Both the position numbers and the translations under genes were made by a program. The notes below the pieces were generated by a model. The model saw only the letters and a list, made by a program, of their open reading frames with translations, did no database searches and was not told where the DNA came from. Positions 17,174 to 25,955 of a DNA stretch of 64,000 bases are shown here, one piece after another; the first letter of the stretch is position 1, and each line of letters opens with the position of its first letter. This stretch comes from Frateuria soli (GTDB lineage: Bacteria > Pseudomonadota > Gammaproteobacteria > Xanthomonadales > Rhodanobacteraceae): positions 3,180,001 through 3,244,000 of the forward strand of contig NZ_CP088252.1 in assembly GCF_021117385.1 (NCBI RefSeq). Direction: 5' to 3'.

Positions 17174-19054
17174 TCAGTCGGCCAGGTAGGTGTACGCGGT
17201 GAGGCCGGCATCCAGGTCGCGATAGAGCGCCTCGGCCGGCTCGCCGGCGATGCCCGCCGCCGCGATCCGCTCGCGGTAGCTGCGCCGCAGCGCGGCCAGG
17301 TCGTAGCCGACGTAATCGAGCATCAGGTCGGTGGTGTCACCCCGGCGTACATGGTCGAACACGTAGCCCTCGCCATTGGCGCGCACGTTCACCGCGTCGG
17401 TGTCGCCGAACAGGTTGTGGATGTCGCCCAGCGTCTCCTGGTAGGCACCGACCATGAACAGGCCCAGGCAGTAGTCCTCGCCCGGGCGCGGACGATGCAG
17501 GGGCAGGCTCACGTCCACGCCCTCGGCATCGACGTAGTGATCGATGCGCCCGTCCGAGTCGCAGGTCAGGTCGACGATGACGCCGCGCCGCGTCGGCGCC
17601 TCGTCCAGGCGCGTCACCGGAACGATCGGGAAGATCTGGTCGATCGCCCAGATGTCCGGCACCGATTCGAACACCGAGAAGTTGAGGAAGTACTTGTCGA
17701 CCAGCTTCTCGTCCAGTTCGTCCAGCAACACGCGGTGCGCGCGGTCGGCCGGCGACAGCCGCCCGCGTACCGCGTTGGCGACCAGGTAGAACATCTCGTC
17801 CAGCCGCGCGCGGTCGGCCAGGCTGAGTTGCCCCAGCGCGAACAGCGACTGGCCCTCGGCCAGGTGGTGCTGGGCCTCGTGGTAGAGCTCCAGCGGCGGG
17901 CGTTCGCCCAGCGCGGCGTGCACCTCGCGCAGGTGGCGCAGCACGGTCGGCTCGCCCTCGCGCGCCGGCGGCAGCGCGCCCGTGGGCACCTCCTCCACTT
18001 CGGTCACGTCGGACACCAGCACCGCGTGGTGCGCGGTCATCGCGCGGCCGGCCTCGGTGAGGATGTGCGGTGCGGCCAGGCCTTCGGCGGCTACGGCATC
18101 GGCGAGCGACTGCACGATGGTCAGCGCGTACTGCTCCATCGAGTAGTTGATCGAGTTGTGGCTGCGCGAGCGTGAGCCCTCGTAGTCCACCCCCAGGCCA
18201 CCGCCGACGTCGACGATTTGCAGCGGCACGCCCAGGCGCGAGAGCTCCACGAAATACCGCGTCGCTTCGCGCATGCCGTTGGCGATATCACGCACGTTGG
18301 AGATCTGCGAGCCCATGTGGAAGTGCTGCAGCTTGAGCGTGTGCTTGAGCCCCGCCTCGTCCAGCGCGGCCACCAGCTCGAGCACCTGCACCGGCGACAG
18401 GCCGAACTTGCCCTTGTCGCCACCGGTGTTCTGCCACTTGCCGGCGCCGATCGAGGCCAGCCGCACGCGCACGCCGAGCAGCGGCTCGACATCCAGCGCC
18501 TTCGCCTCCGCGATCACGTGTTCCAGCTCGGAGAGCTTCTCGATCACGATGAACACGCGCAGCCCCAGCTTGCGCCCGATCAGGGCCAGGCGGATGTACT
18601 CGCGGTCCTTGTACCCGTTGCAGATCACGATCGAGCCGGGCCGGGCCAGTGCCAGCACCGCCATCAGCTCGGGCTTGGAGCCCGCCTCCAGGCCGAAGCC
18701 CTGGCTGCCGGCGGCCACCAGCTCCTGCACCACGCCGCGCTGCTGGTTGACCTTGATCGGGAAGATCGCGGTGTAGCCGCCGGCGTAGCCGGTTTCACCG
18801 ATCGCGCGGGCGAACGCGCCCTGCATGCGCCGGAGGCGGTCGGCCAGGATGTCGGGAAAGCGCACCAGCAGCGGCAACCGCAGGCCCTGCGCCTTCGCCT
18901 GCTCGACGATCTGCGGCAGCGACAGCGAGGGGCCATTCGCGCCGCGCGGGCGCATCACGATGCCCCCCGCGGCATCGATGTCGACGTAGCCGTCGCTCCA
19001 GTAGGGCACGGCATACAGTTGGCGGGCGTCGTCGACGGACCAGGACGTGGACAT
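17174..19054 (-). CDS. speA: Biosynthetic arginine decarboxylase
   Basis: PLP enzyme that converts arginine to agmatine, the first step of the agmatine route to putrescine and spermidine. The 626-residue length fits the family. FPIKVNQQ holds the PLP lysine, and a downstream VDVGGGLGVDYEGS block and C-terminal YLLGLFMVGAYQE-like region are typical. The open frame extends upstream, but the ATG at 19054 is preceded by GAAGGAGACC and gives the expected MSTSWSVDDAR start. It is divergent from speE, which completes the pathway. Confidence 0.96.
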   Translation of the reverse strand: MSTSWSVDDARQLYAVPYWSDGYVDIDAAGGIVMRPRGANGPSLSLPQIVEQAKAQGLRLPLLVRFPDILADRLRRMQGAFARAIGETGYAGGYTAIFPIKVNQQRGVVQELVAAGSQGFGLEAGSKPELMAVLALARPGSIVICNGYKDREYIRLALIGRKLGLRVFIVIEKLSELEHVIAEAKALDVEPLLGVRVRLASIGAGKWQNTGGDKGKFGLSPVQVLELVAALDEAGLKHTLKLQHFHMGSQISNVRDIANGMREATRYFVELSRLGVPLQIVDVGGGLGVDYEGSRSRSHNSINYSMEQYALTIVQSLADAVAAEGLAAPHILTEAGRAMTAHHAVLVSDVTEVEEVPTGALPPAREGEPTVLRHLREVHAALGERPPLELYHEAQHHLAEGQSLFALGQLSLADRARLDEMFYLVANAVRGRLSPADRAHRVLLDELDEKLVDKYFLNFSVFESVPDIWAIDQIFPIVPVTRLDEAPTRRGVIVDLTCDSDGRIDHYVDAEGVDVSLPLHRPRPGEDYCLGLFMVGAYQETLGDIHNLFGDTDAVNVRANGEGYVFDHVRRGDTTDLMLDYVGYDLAALRRSYRERIAAAGIAGEPAEALYRDLDAGLTAYTYLAD

Positions 19055-19209
19055 GGCAAGGGTCTCCTTCGAGGCAAACGGGATCCATGCACGTCGCAGC
19101 GGCGAGCCTTGACGTATTGCTCGATCGAGCGGAAGGCCTGCCGGCCGGAAGCCTCGCACGCCGCGGGGCCGGTCAGGCTTCGTGGGCGGCTGGCGGCCGG
19201 CCCGGGGGC

Positions 19210-19222
19210 GCATTGTAGCGGC
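19210..19222 (-). promoter_or_regulatory. speA promoter -10 region, mirrored copy
   Basis: On the minus strand this reads GCCGCTACAATGC, with TACAAT as a good -10. The identical 13-mer occurs on the plus strand at 19270-19282, so the two form a perfect inverted repeat 47 bp apart. It implies a speA leader of about 150 nt. Confidence 0.5.
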
Positions 19223-19269
19223 GACCGGCGGCAACAGGGGGTCAACGCGCACATTGCGTGTGCGCGGAT

Positions 19270-19282
19270 GCCGCTACAATGC
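19270..19282 (+). promoter_or_regulatory. speE promoter -10 region, mirrored copy
   Basis: GCCGCTACAATGC carries TACAAT at 19275-19280. TTGCGT at 19254-19259 is a possible -35 but only 15 bp away. It is the mirror image of the speA element. Confidence 0.5.
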
Positions 19283-19318
19283 CGCTCTTTTCACGGCCCC
19301 CCCATGCAGGACAGCCCC

Positions 19319-20170
19319 ATGTCGCAACTCAGCTGGTTCACCGAGGCCCACCAGACCTCCGGCTCTTCCATCGGCTTCCGGGTGGAAAAGCTGCTGCATG
19401 CGGAGAAGACCCCGTTCCAGACCATCGAGATCTACCAGACCACCGACTGGGGCAACCTGATGGTGATCGATGGCTGCGTGATGCTGACCAGCCGCGACAA
19501 TTTCCTCTACCACGAGATGATGACCCACCCGGCGCTGTTCACCCATGCGCGCGCCAAGCGCGTGGTGATCATCGGCGGCGGCGACTGCGGCACGCTGCGC
19601 GAGGTGCTCAAGCACGAGGAAGTCGAACACGCCGCGCAGGTGGAGATCGACGAGCGCGTCACGCGGCTGGCCGAGCAGTATTTCCCGGAGTTGTGCGAAT
19701 CCAATGGGGATCCGCGCGCGGAGCTGCTGTTCATCGACGGCATCAAGTACATGGCCGACGCGGAGCCCGATTCGCTCGACCTGATCATCGTCGACTCGAC
19801 CGACCCGGTGGGGCCCGCGGAGGGCCTGTTCAACGCGGCCTTCTACGCCAGCTGCCACAAGGCGCTGCGCCACGGCGGCATCCTCGTGCAGCAGAGTGAA
19901 TCGCCGCTGGCGCACATGGAGCTGATCAAGTCGATGCGCTCGGCCATGCGCAGTTCCGGCTTCGGCGCGGTCAAGACGCTCACCTTCCCGCAGCCGTGCT
20001 ATCCGACCGGCTGGTGGAGCTGCACGATGGCTCGCAAGGGCGCGGACCTGTCCGGCTTCCGCGAGCGCGGCGCCATCAGCAAGGGCTTCCCGACCCGCTA
20101 CTACAACGCCGATACCCACCGCGCAGCGCTGGCGCAGCCGGAGTTCATGCGCGAAGCGCTGGGCGAGTAA
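19319..20170 (+). CDS. speE: Spermidine synthase
   Basis: Aminopropyltransferase that makes spermidine from putrescine and decarboxylated S-adenosylmethionine. The 283-residue protein has the dcSAM-binding IIGGGDCGTLREV motif, acidic residues in VEIDERV, and the catalytic VDSTDPVGPAEGLF block. An upstream in-frame ATG at 19304 would add five residues; 19319 is preferred because AGGA lies 8-11 bp before it. The gene is divergent from speA. Confidence 0.96.
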   Translation: MSQLSWFTEAHQTSGSSIGFRVEKLLHAEKTPFQTIEIYQTTDWGNLMVIDGCVMLTSRDNFLYHEMMTHPALFTHARAKRVVIIGGGDCGTLREVLKHEEVEHAAQVEIDERVTRLAEQYFPELCESNGDPRAELLFIDGIKYMADAEPDSLDLIIVDSTDPVGPAEGLFNAAFYASCHKALRHGGILVQQSESPLAHMELIKSMRSAMRSSGFGAVKTLTFPQPCYPTGWWSCTMARKGADLSGFRERGAISKGFPTRYYNADTHRAALAQPEFMREALGE

Positions 20171-20183
20171 GCCGGAGTCAGGC

Positions 20184-20249
20184 ATTCGGGATTCGGAACC
20201 GCAGCGCGCTTCGCCTTTGCGAATCCCGAATCCCGAATCCCGAATCCCG
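20184..20249. repeat. CGAATCC heptamer repeat with inverted partner
   Basis: Four perfect tandem copies of CGAATCC run from 20220 to 20247. A single inverted stretch ATTCGGGATTCGG lies at 20184-20196. Together they can fold back between speE and the convergent small gene. Similar GGGATTCG strings are common spacers in Xanthomonadales. Confidence 0.75.
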
Positions 20250-20265
20250 TTTCCCCGATTCCGTC

Positions 20266-20466
20266 TCAGAACAACTTCTGCCGCACCTTCGGCAGCAGCA
20301 CCAGCACCAGCGTCGCGATCGGCCCGAGCACCAGCGACAGCAGGAACCACAGCAGTCCGCTGCGGTTCTTGCCCTGGGCCAGGCCGGCGTTGATCAGCGC
20401 CAGCGTGCCCCAGCCGACGAACCATGGCGCGGCCTGGGGATCGGCCAAACTGGAAAACGAATTCAC
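20266..20466 (-). CDS. Small two-helix membrane protein
   Basis: 66 residues from a GTG start with GGAGAG seven bases upstream. Two hydrophobic segments (about 15-28 and 38-57, GLLWFLLSLVLGPIATLVLVLL) and a basic C-terminus are visible. A longer frame reaches 20499, but the ribosome binding site favours this start. The sequence resembles small DUF-type inner-membrane proteins; no function can be assigned. Confidence 0.65.
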   Translation of the reverse strand: MNSFSSLADPQAAPWFVGWGTLALINAGLAQGKNRSGLLWFLLSLVLGPIATLVLVLLPKVRQKLF

Positions 20467-20627
20467 GGCATCTCTCCGGTCGTTGCGGGGTGCACGCAAG
20501 CGCGCGTCGGGGAAGCGACCATGCTAACCATCCCCACCCGTCCGTGCGCATCGCGCCGGTCGGCGGATCAGGCTGGCTTAATCCTTGCCGGCTATGCTGC
20601 CGCTTCATTTCGCTCAAGGAGAACGCG

Positions 20628-21689
20628 ATGCCGGGACTGCGTCAACTCGCCCTCGCCCTGGCCTGCGCGATCGGCGCCGGCATCGCCGCCTCGCCCGTGT
20701 TGGCGAAACAGCCCAGGACCGCTTCGGCGCAGGCGGCGCGCAACGAGGCGCTGGTCGCGTTCCAGCGCGATCTGGTCAGCGTGCTGGCGCCGCGTGCCGA
20801 TGCGCTGCCGCTGCTCGGCGCCGCCCTGCTTGCGCGCCCGTTGCCCGATCAGCCGAAATGGAACGATTTCCATACCCTGATCGAACGCGCGGTGGCCGCG
20901 CCGGGCCATGGCCCGGCCCAGCGCTGGGTGCAGCTTGCCGATTGCGATGCCAAGGCCGGCGCCTGCCCCAACGCCGACGCCCTCGCCGCGCTGGTCGCCG
21001 AGGCACCGGATAACGCGGCCGTATGGCTGCTCAAGCTCGGCCAGGACCTGCGCGTCGGCAAGCGCGACGACGCTCGCGACGACCTGGCCCGCGCCGCCCG
21101 GACCAAGCTCTATGACGACTACACCGGCACCAGCCTGCAGGTGCTGGCCAACGGTGTCAGCACGCTGCCGCCCCCTGACGCCACGCTCGCGGGGGATGCC
21201 GGTGCGGGCGCCGCCGGGGTGCAGGCGATGATCGTGTTCGGCATCGCCGGTGCGCAGCCACAGCCGGGCCTGCGCGCCGCCGCGGAACTGTGCCAGGCGG
21301 CCGGCGAGGACCGGGCGCTGGCCGCCGATTGCCGCCAGCTCGGCAAGACCCTGGAATGGGCCTCCAGCCCGCTGGCACGCTCGCTCGGCCTGCACCTGCG
21401 CGAAATGCTCGCCAGCGACGACAGTGAGCGCGAACAGGCGCTGCGCGAGCGGCGCGACCTGGTCTGGCAGCTGCGGGAGTTCACCCGGCTCACCGCGAAG
21501 GCGCAGTCCGACAAGGCCCAGGCCCGACACCTGCTCTCGCTGGCCCGCCACGGCGGCACCGAGATGAGCCTGCTGCTCGCGGCGCTGCGCGATGCGGGTG
21601 TCCCGACCACGGCACCGGCGGACTGGACGCCGCGGCAGACGGGGAACGGAGCACAGGAAGCAGGCAACGACCGGCACGCGGGGCACTGA
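20628..21689 (+). CDS. Secreted protein of unknown function
   Basis: 353 residues. The start is fixed by AAGGA nine bases before the ATG. A signal peptide (MPGLRQLALALACAIGAGIAASPVLA) is followed by an Ala/Leu-rich, probably all-helical body with tetratricopeptide-like character (NAAVWLLKLGQDL near residue 130). Three or four cysteines, some paired (ADCDAKAGAC), suggest periplasmic disulfides. No catalytic motif or family was recognised. The C-terminal ~25 residues are polar and low-complexity. Confidence 0.7.
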   Translation: MPGLRQLALALACAIGAGIAASPVLAKQPRTASAQAARNEALVAFQRDLVSVLAPRADALPLLGAALLARPLPDQPKWNDFHTLIERAVAAPGHGPAQRWVQLADCDAKAGACPNADALAALVAEAPDNAAVWLLKLGQDLRVGKRDDARDDLARAARTKLYDDYTGTSLQVLANGVSTLPPPDATLAGDAGAGAAGVQAMIVFGIAGAQPQPGLRAAAELCQAAGEDRALAADCRQLGKTLEWASSPLARSLGLHLREMLASDDSEREQALRERRDLVWQLREFTRLTAKAQSDKAQARHLLSLARHGGTEMSLLLAALRDAGVPTTAPADWTPRQTGNGAQEAGNDRHAGH

Positions 21690-21784
21690 GTCACCCTGCC
21701 CGCCTGGAGCCGGCAAGGCCACGGTTTCGCGTTCCCCGCTACCCAGCTACGCTTGCCCCAACCTTTCCGAGCAGGGGCGGTCCG

Positions 21785-22414
21785 ATGCTGACGGTGCTGG
21801 TGGCATGCAGCAAAGGCGGTTGCGGCAAGAGCACGCTGGTCACCCAGCTGGCCTCGCACTGGGCACAGGACGGCAAGCGCACCGCGATCGTCGATACCGA
21901 TCGCCAGGGGTCGAGTTACCGCTGGGCCATGCTTCGACCCGAAGGCATGCCGGGCGTGCTGGGGCTGGAAGGCCGCCGCGGCCTGCACAAGCTGCCGCCG
22001 GACACCGAACGCGTACTGATCGATACGCCCGCCGGCAGTGGCGAGCGCGAGCTCGAGCCGCTGCTCGACGCGGCCAGTGCGGTACTGGTGCCGGTGCTGC
22101 CTTCTTCGTTCGACCTGCATGCCACGCTCGGCTTCCTCGACCAGCTCGCCGCCGTGCCGCGGATCAGGCGCGGCAAGCTGCCGGTGGCGCTGGTCGGCAA
22201 CCGCCTCAAGCCGTGGACCCACGCCAGCCAGGACGCGCTGGCGCAACTGGCCGACTCGGCGTCCTTCCCGGTGGTCGCCGAACTGCGCGACAGCCAGGCC
22301 TACGTGCTGCTCACCGCACTGGGCAAGGGGATCTTCGACTATCACTCCGAACAGGTGCGCAACCAGCAGCAGGACTGGCTGCCGCTGCTGCGCTGGCTCA
22401 AGCGCCATCATTGA
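21785..22414 (+). CDS. Orphan ParA/MinD-type ATPase
   Basis: 209 residues. The deviant Walker A motif SKGGCGKST (from residue 9) with the signature lysine, the IVDTDRQGS switch-I-like block, and VLIDTPAGSG place it in the ParA/MinD superfamily. No ParB gene or parS-like cluster is nearby, so chromosome partition is unlikely; positioning of another cell structure is possible. The next gene (sixA) begins 8 bp downstream, suggesting co-transcription. Confidence 0.85.
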   Translation: MLTVLVACSKGGCGKSTLVTQLASHWAQDGKRTAIVDTDRQGSSYRWAMLRPEGMPGVLGLEGRRGLHKLPPDTERVLIDTPAGSGERELEPLLDAASAVLVPVLPSSFDLHATLGFLDQLAAVPRIRRGKLPVALVGNRLKPWTHASQDALAQLADSASFPVVAELRDSQAYVLLTALGKGIFDYHSEQVRNQQQDWLPLLRWLKRHH

Positions 22415-22422
22415 GGAATGCC

Positions 22423-22896
22423 ATGCAGGAACTGATTCTGTTGCGTCACGCCGAGGCCAACCCTGCGGCCGCCGGCGGCGACGACCGCGACCGCACGCTC
22501 AGCCCGCGTGGCGAGCAGGAGGCGCTGGCGGCCGGCCGCTGGCTCGCCTCCCACGGGGCGCGACCCGACCGGGTGCTGTGCTCGCCCGCCTTGCGCGCCT
22601 GCCGCACCGCGGAACTGGCGATGCGCGCGCTGGCACCGGACGCGCCGATCGGCCTGGCCGGCGAGATCTACGAGGCTACCCCGGGCGAACTGCTGGCCCT
22701 GCTCGACCAGCACGCCGACGCGCGCTGCGTGCTGCTGGTGGGGCACAACCCCGGCATCGAGCGGCTGGTCGCACTGCTGGTGGAAGGCCGCTCGGACGAG
22801 TTCCGCGGCATGCCGCCAGGCGGTCTGGCGGTGCTGCACCTGCAGGGCGCGCTGGAGCCGGGCAACGCACGGCTGGATGCGTTCTGGTCCCCCTGA
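22423..22896 (+). CDS. sixA: SixA-type histidine phosphatase
   Basis: 157 residues. The phosphohistidine phosphatase signature LRHAEAN carries R8 and H9, and a second conserved histidine is in VGHNPGIE. The length and the PRGEQEA block match SixA, which removes phosphate from histidine phosphotransfer proteins. Its targets here are unknown. The stop overlaps the start of the next gene by one base (TGATG). Confidence 0.88.
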   Translation: MQELILLRHAEANPAAAGGDDRDRTLSPRGEQEALAAGRWLASHGARPDRVLCSPALRACRTAELAMRALAPDAPIGLAGEIYEATPGELLALLDQHADARCVLLVGHNPGIERLVALLVEGRSDEFRGMPPGGLAVLHLQGALEPGNARLDAFWSP

Positions 22897-23450
22897 TGCG
22901 CCTGCCCGCCATCGTCGCGCTGCTGGCCATGGCGTTCGCCGCACACGCCACGCCCTCGCACGTGTGGCACATCCAGAGCCCGCCCTCCCACGTCGACTTC
23001 GGCGTGCGCCTGCTCTGGCTGCATACGATCCATGGCCGGTTCGGGCAGGTCACCGGCACCGTCCGGCCAGGCGCCGGCGACCAGATGGTGGTCGACGCCC
23101 ACGTTGCGTTGGCCAGCCTGGTGATGGACTCGCAACGCCTGCGCCGCTGGGTGCTGGACGAGGAGTTCTTCGCCGCGGCGCAGTACCCGACCCTGCACTT
23201 CGTATCCCGGCCGGTATCGCGCCGTACGCTGGACGACGGCGGTGCGCTGGAGGGGCAGCTCACCCTGCGCGGCATAACCCGCCCGGTACGCTTCGAACTG
23301 CTGCCCGCGCGCTGTACCGCCGACACCTGCATGATCGAGGCGCGCGGCGAGCTCGAGCGCAGCGAGTTCGGCATGGGCACCCACCGCACCGTACTGTCCG
23401 ATCGCGTGCGGCTCGCACTGACCATCGCGATTGCCCGCGCGCCCGGCTGA
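22896..23450 (+). CDS. YceI-family periplasmic lipid-binding protein
   Basis: 184 residues with a signal peptide (residues 1-18). A YceI-type beta-barrel pattern follows (HVWHIQSPPSHVDFGV, LTLRGITRPVRFEL), known to bind isoprenoid-like lipids in the periplasm. Physiological ligand unknown. Start ATG at 22896 is coupled to the sixA stop by one-base overlap. Confidence 0.85.
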   Translation: MRLPAIVALLAMAFAAHATPSHVWHIQSPPSHVDFGVRLLWLHTIHGRFGQVTGTVRPGAGDQMVVDAHVALASLVMDSQRLRRWVLDEEFFAAAQYPTLHFVSRPVSRRTLDDGGALEGQLTLRGITRPVRFELLPARCTADTCMIEARGELERSEFGMGTHRTVLSDRVRLALTIAIARAPG

Positions 23451-23503
23451 ACCGCGTCACCCGCGCGCCTCGACGCTCACAGTCGCGCCCGTATCATGCG
23501 CGC

Positions 23504-25393
23504 ATGTCCCCGCGCCCGCTCGCCCTTCTCGTCCTGCTCGCCGCCACCGTCCTGCTCGAGGGCTGCACGTTGTCGCGTGCGCAGATCCGCCGTGCCGATG
23601 CCGTGGTTGCGGCAACCACGCCGGTTGCCCCGCTCTGCGAGCGCGCCGACCACTGCGCACGACCTTCGCCACTGCTGGATGCGGGCCGCCAGGCAATGGC
23701 CGCCTCCACGCCGGACAGTCCGCGGCATGTGGTGGCGCTGCTCAATGCCAGCGAGCCGGCGCTGGTGGCGCGGCTCGATCTGATCCGGGCAGCGCGTCAC
23801 ACGATCGACGTGCAGACCTACATCTGGGACCAGGACGACGCCGGCCGGCTGGTGCTGGACGAGCTGGTCCAGGCCGCCCGCCGGGGCGTGCGGGTGCGCA
23901 TCCTGGCCGACCAGCTGTTCTCTTTCGGCGACCTCGCACTGCTCGACCGGCTCGCCCGCGCCAGCCCCAATCTCGAGGTACGGCTGTACAACCCGACCTT
24001 CCGCGAGGCGAGTACCTCGCCGCTGGAATGGGCGGCCGGCATCGCGTGCTGCTTCTTCAGGTTCAACCAGCGCATGCACAACAAGGTGCTGGTGGTGGAC
24101 GCCACCGTCGGCATCACCGGCGGGCGCAACTACCAGAACCGCTACTTCGACTGGGACGACGATTTCGATTACGTCGACCGCGACGTGCTGGTCGGCGGCC
24201 CGGCCGCGGCGGCGATGGCCGACAGCTTCGCCATGTTCTGGCGGCACAAGCGGTCGGTGCCGCTGACCCACCTGCGCGACGTCAACCGCTACATCCTGGC
24301 CCACCCGGCCGCGCCCGGCTGGCCGGCGCCCGAGTACGCGCACCCGCAGCGCGTGTATCGCGTGGAGCAGGAGGCCGACGACGCCAGCTGGCTGCGCGCG
24401 CACATCCTCGCCGACAGCCTGCGGACCGGCCCGGTGGATTTCTTCAGCGACCTGCCGGCCAAGACCGACCAGCCGCTCAAGCGGCAGGCGCGCCAGTTCA
24501 CCGCGCACGTCATGCAGATGATCGGTGCGGCGCGACGCGAGGTGGTGTTGCAGACACCCTACCTGGTGCTCAGCCGGCGCGCGCGGCACCTCTTCGAACG
24601 CCTGCACGAGAAGGCCACGCCGCCGCGCATCGTGGTCTCGACCAATTCGCTCGCATCCACCGATGCCTTCGCGGTCTACGCGGTGTCCTACAAGCATCGC
24701 AAGCGATACCTGAAGAAGTACGGCTTCGAGATCTACGAGCTGAAGCCGCATGCGGCCGATCCCGCGGCGGCCAATGCGAGCGCCAGCCTGGAGTGGGTCG
24801 GCGAGGACGCGCGCGCCAGCGGCGATCCGGCGCAGGATGCCTCGCAGCGTTACGTGGGCACCGAGAGCCATGGCCTGCTCGGCAGCCACGGCAGCAGCCA
24901 GCGCCCGGCACCGCTGATGAGCGAGGGCCGCCGCTTCGCCCTGCACGCCAAGTCGATCGTGGTCGACGACCGCTTCGCGATGGTCGGCTCGCACAACTTC
25001 GACCCGCGCTCGGATCACTACAACACCGAAGCCGGGGTGATCGTCTACGACCGTCGCTTTGCCGAACAGCTGCGCCAGGCGATCCTGCGCGACACCCAGC
25101 CGCAGAACGCGTGGGTGATTGCCCCGCGGCGACCGGTGGTGCCGGTGCTGACCAAGCTCAACCAGGCCATCGGCGACTTTTCCGAGAGCCTGCCGCTGTT
25201 CGACTTCTGGCCCTACCGCTACGCCACCAGCTACCAGCTCAGGGGCGGCTGCGCACCGATGCGGCCGAGCGACCCGGCGTTCTACAGCTGCTACGAGCCG
25301 GTCGGAGACTTTCCGGACGTGGCGCTCTCGCCGAAGCTGATCTACACGCGGTTGATCACGGCGTTCGGGTCGAGCGCAAGCGGGATCCTGTAG
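23504..25393 (+). CDS. Phospholipase-D-family lipoprotein, ClsC-like
   Basis: 629 residues. The N-terminus ends in a lipobox (VLLEGC, Cys at about residue 22), so an envelope lipoprotein is predicted. Two HKD active-site motifs are complete: HNKVLVVD from H192 with GGRNYQNRY, and HAKSIVVD from H481 with GSHNFDPRS. This is the pattern of cardiolipin synthase C and related transphosphatidylases. It is about 150 residues longer than E. coli ClsC; the extra length is mainly in the middle and C-terminus. TATCAT shortly upstream may be its -10. Confidence 0.85.
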   Translation: MSPRPLALLVLLAATVLLEGCTLSRAQIRRADAVVAATTPVAPLCERADHCARPSPLLDAGRQAMAASTPDSPRHVVALLNASEPALVARLDLIRAARHTIDVQTYIWDQDDAGRLVLDELVQAARRGVRVRILADQLFSFGDLALLDRLARASPNLEVRLYNPTFREASTSPLEWAAGIACCFFRFNQRMHNKVLVVDATVGITGGRNYQNRYFDWDDDFDYVDRDVLVGGPAAAAMADSFAMFWRHKRSVPLTHLRDVNRYILAHPAAPGWPAPEYAHPQRVYRVEQEADDASWLRAHILADSLRTGPVDFFSDLPAKTDQPLKRQARQFTAHVMQMIGAARREVVLQTPYLVLSRRARHLFERLHEKATPPRIVVSTNSLASTDAFAVYAVSYKHRKRYLKKYGFEIYELKPHAADPAAANASASLEWVGEDARASGDPAQDASQRYVGTESHGLLGSHGSSQRPAPLMSEGRRFALHAKSIVVDDRFAMVGSHNFDPRSDHYNTEAGVIVYDRRFAEQLRQAILRDTQPQNAWVIAPRRPVVPVLTKLNQAIGDFSESLPLFDFWPYRYATSYQLRGGCAPMRPSDPAFYSCYEPVGDFPDVALSPKLIYTRLITAFGSSASGIL

Positions 25394-25429
25394 CCGCGCG
25401 ACGGGCTCCCCGGGTGGGAGTGATGCGGT

Positions 25430-25939
25430 TTACGGTGGCGTGGAAGGGGCGGCGCTGTCGAAACGCATCGGCAGTTCGCCCTGCGCACCGTTGGCGCCGG
25501 CCGGTACCGCGAAACGCCAACGCCTGACCGTGGCCACGGCGTGCGCGTCGAGCACCGGGTCGCCGCTGGAGCGCGCGACGTCGGCGGAAATGACCCGGCC
25601 GCTGCCGTCGGTGTCGATGGCGAGCACCACGCGGCCGTCCAGATGGCCGCGCAGCTCGGCCCACGAGGACGGTCCCGGCGGCGTGTCGAGGGGAACCAGC
25701 TGCGCAGGGGCCGGCGGAGCCGGGGGCGCCACCGGTTCCCGTCGCGCACCGACCACGCGCGGGGCGGCGTGCGAGCGGTGGGCGGGCGGCACACGGTGCA
25801 GTCGCGGCACGACCTGCGACGCCGCGCGGGGCGGCGGTCCGGTCCAGTCGTCGGTGAAACCGCTGAGCACCTGGGTCCCGACGATGCCGACCAGCAGGGC
25901 GATGAAGCTCAGGGTCGTGGTGAGGCGCAGGCGCGGCAT
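25430..25939 (-). CDS. TonB-C-terminal-like periplasmic protein
   Basis: 169 residues: one N-terminal hydrophobic anchor (about 7-27), a Pro/Ala/Arg-rich linker (35-95), and a C-terminal TonB-like fold (VVLAIDTDGSGRVISADVARSSGDPVLDAH in part, then RRWRF). It starts 17 bp after the thiolase stop on the same strand. No exbBD partners are nearby, so it may be a TonB-family protein of another function. Confidence 0.7.
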   Translation of the reverse strand: MPRLRLTTTLSFIALLVGIVGTQVLSGFTDDWTGPPPRAASQVVPRLHRVPPAHRSHAAPRVVGARREPVAPPAPPAPAQLVPLDTPPGPSSWAELRGHLDGRVVLAIDTDGSGRVISADVARSSGDPVLDAHAVATVRRWRFAVPAGANGAQGELPMRFDSAAPSTPP

Positions 25940-25955
25940 GGCGGTGCGCTTCGGG

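Noticed and set aside
20220..20249. Tandem CGAATCC copies as a CRISPR array
   Set aside because: The unit is 7 bp with no spacers.
21785..22414. Plasmid or chromosome partition system
   Set aside because: No ParB gene or parS-like repeats near this ParA.
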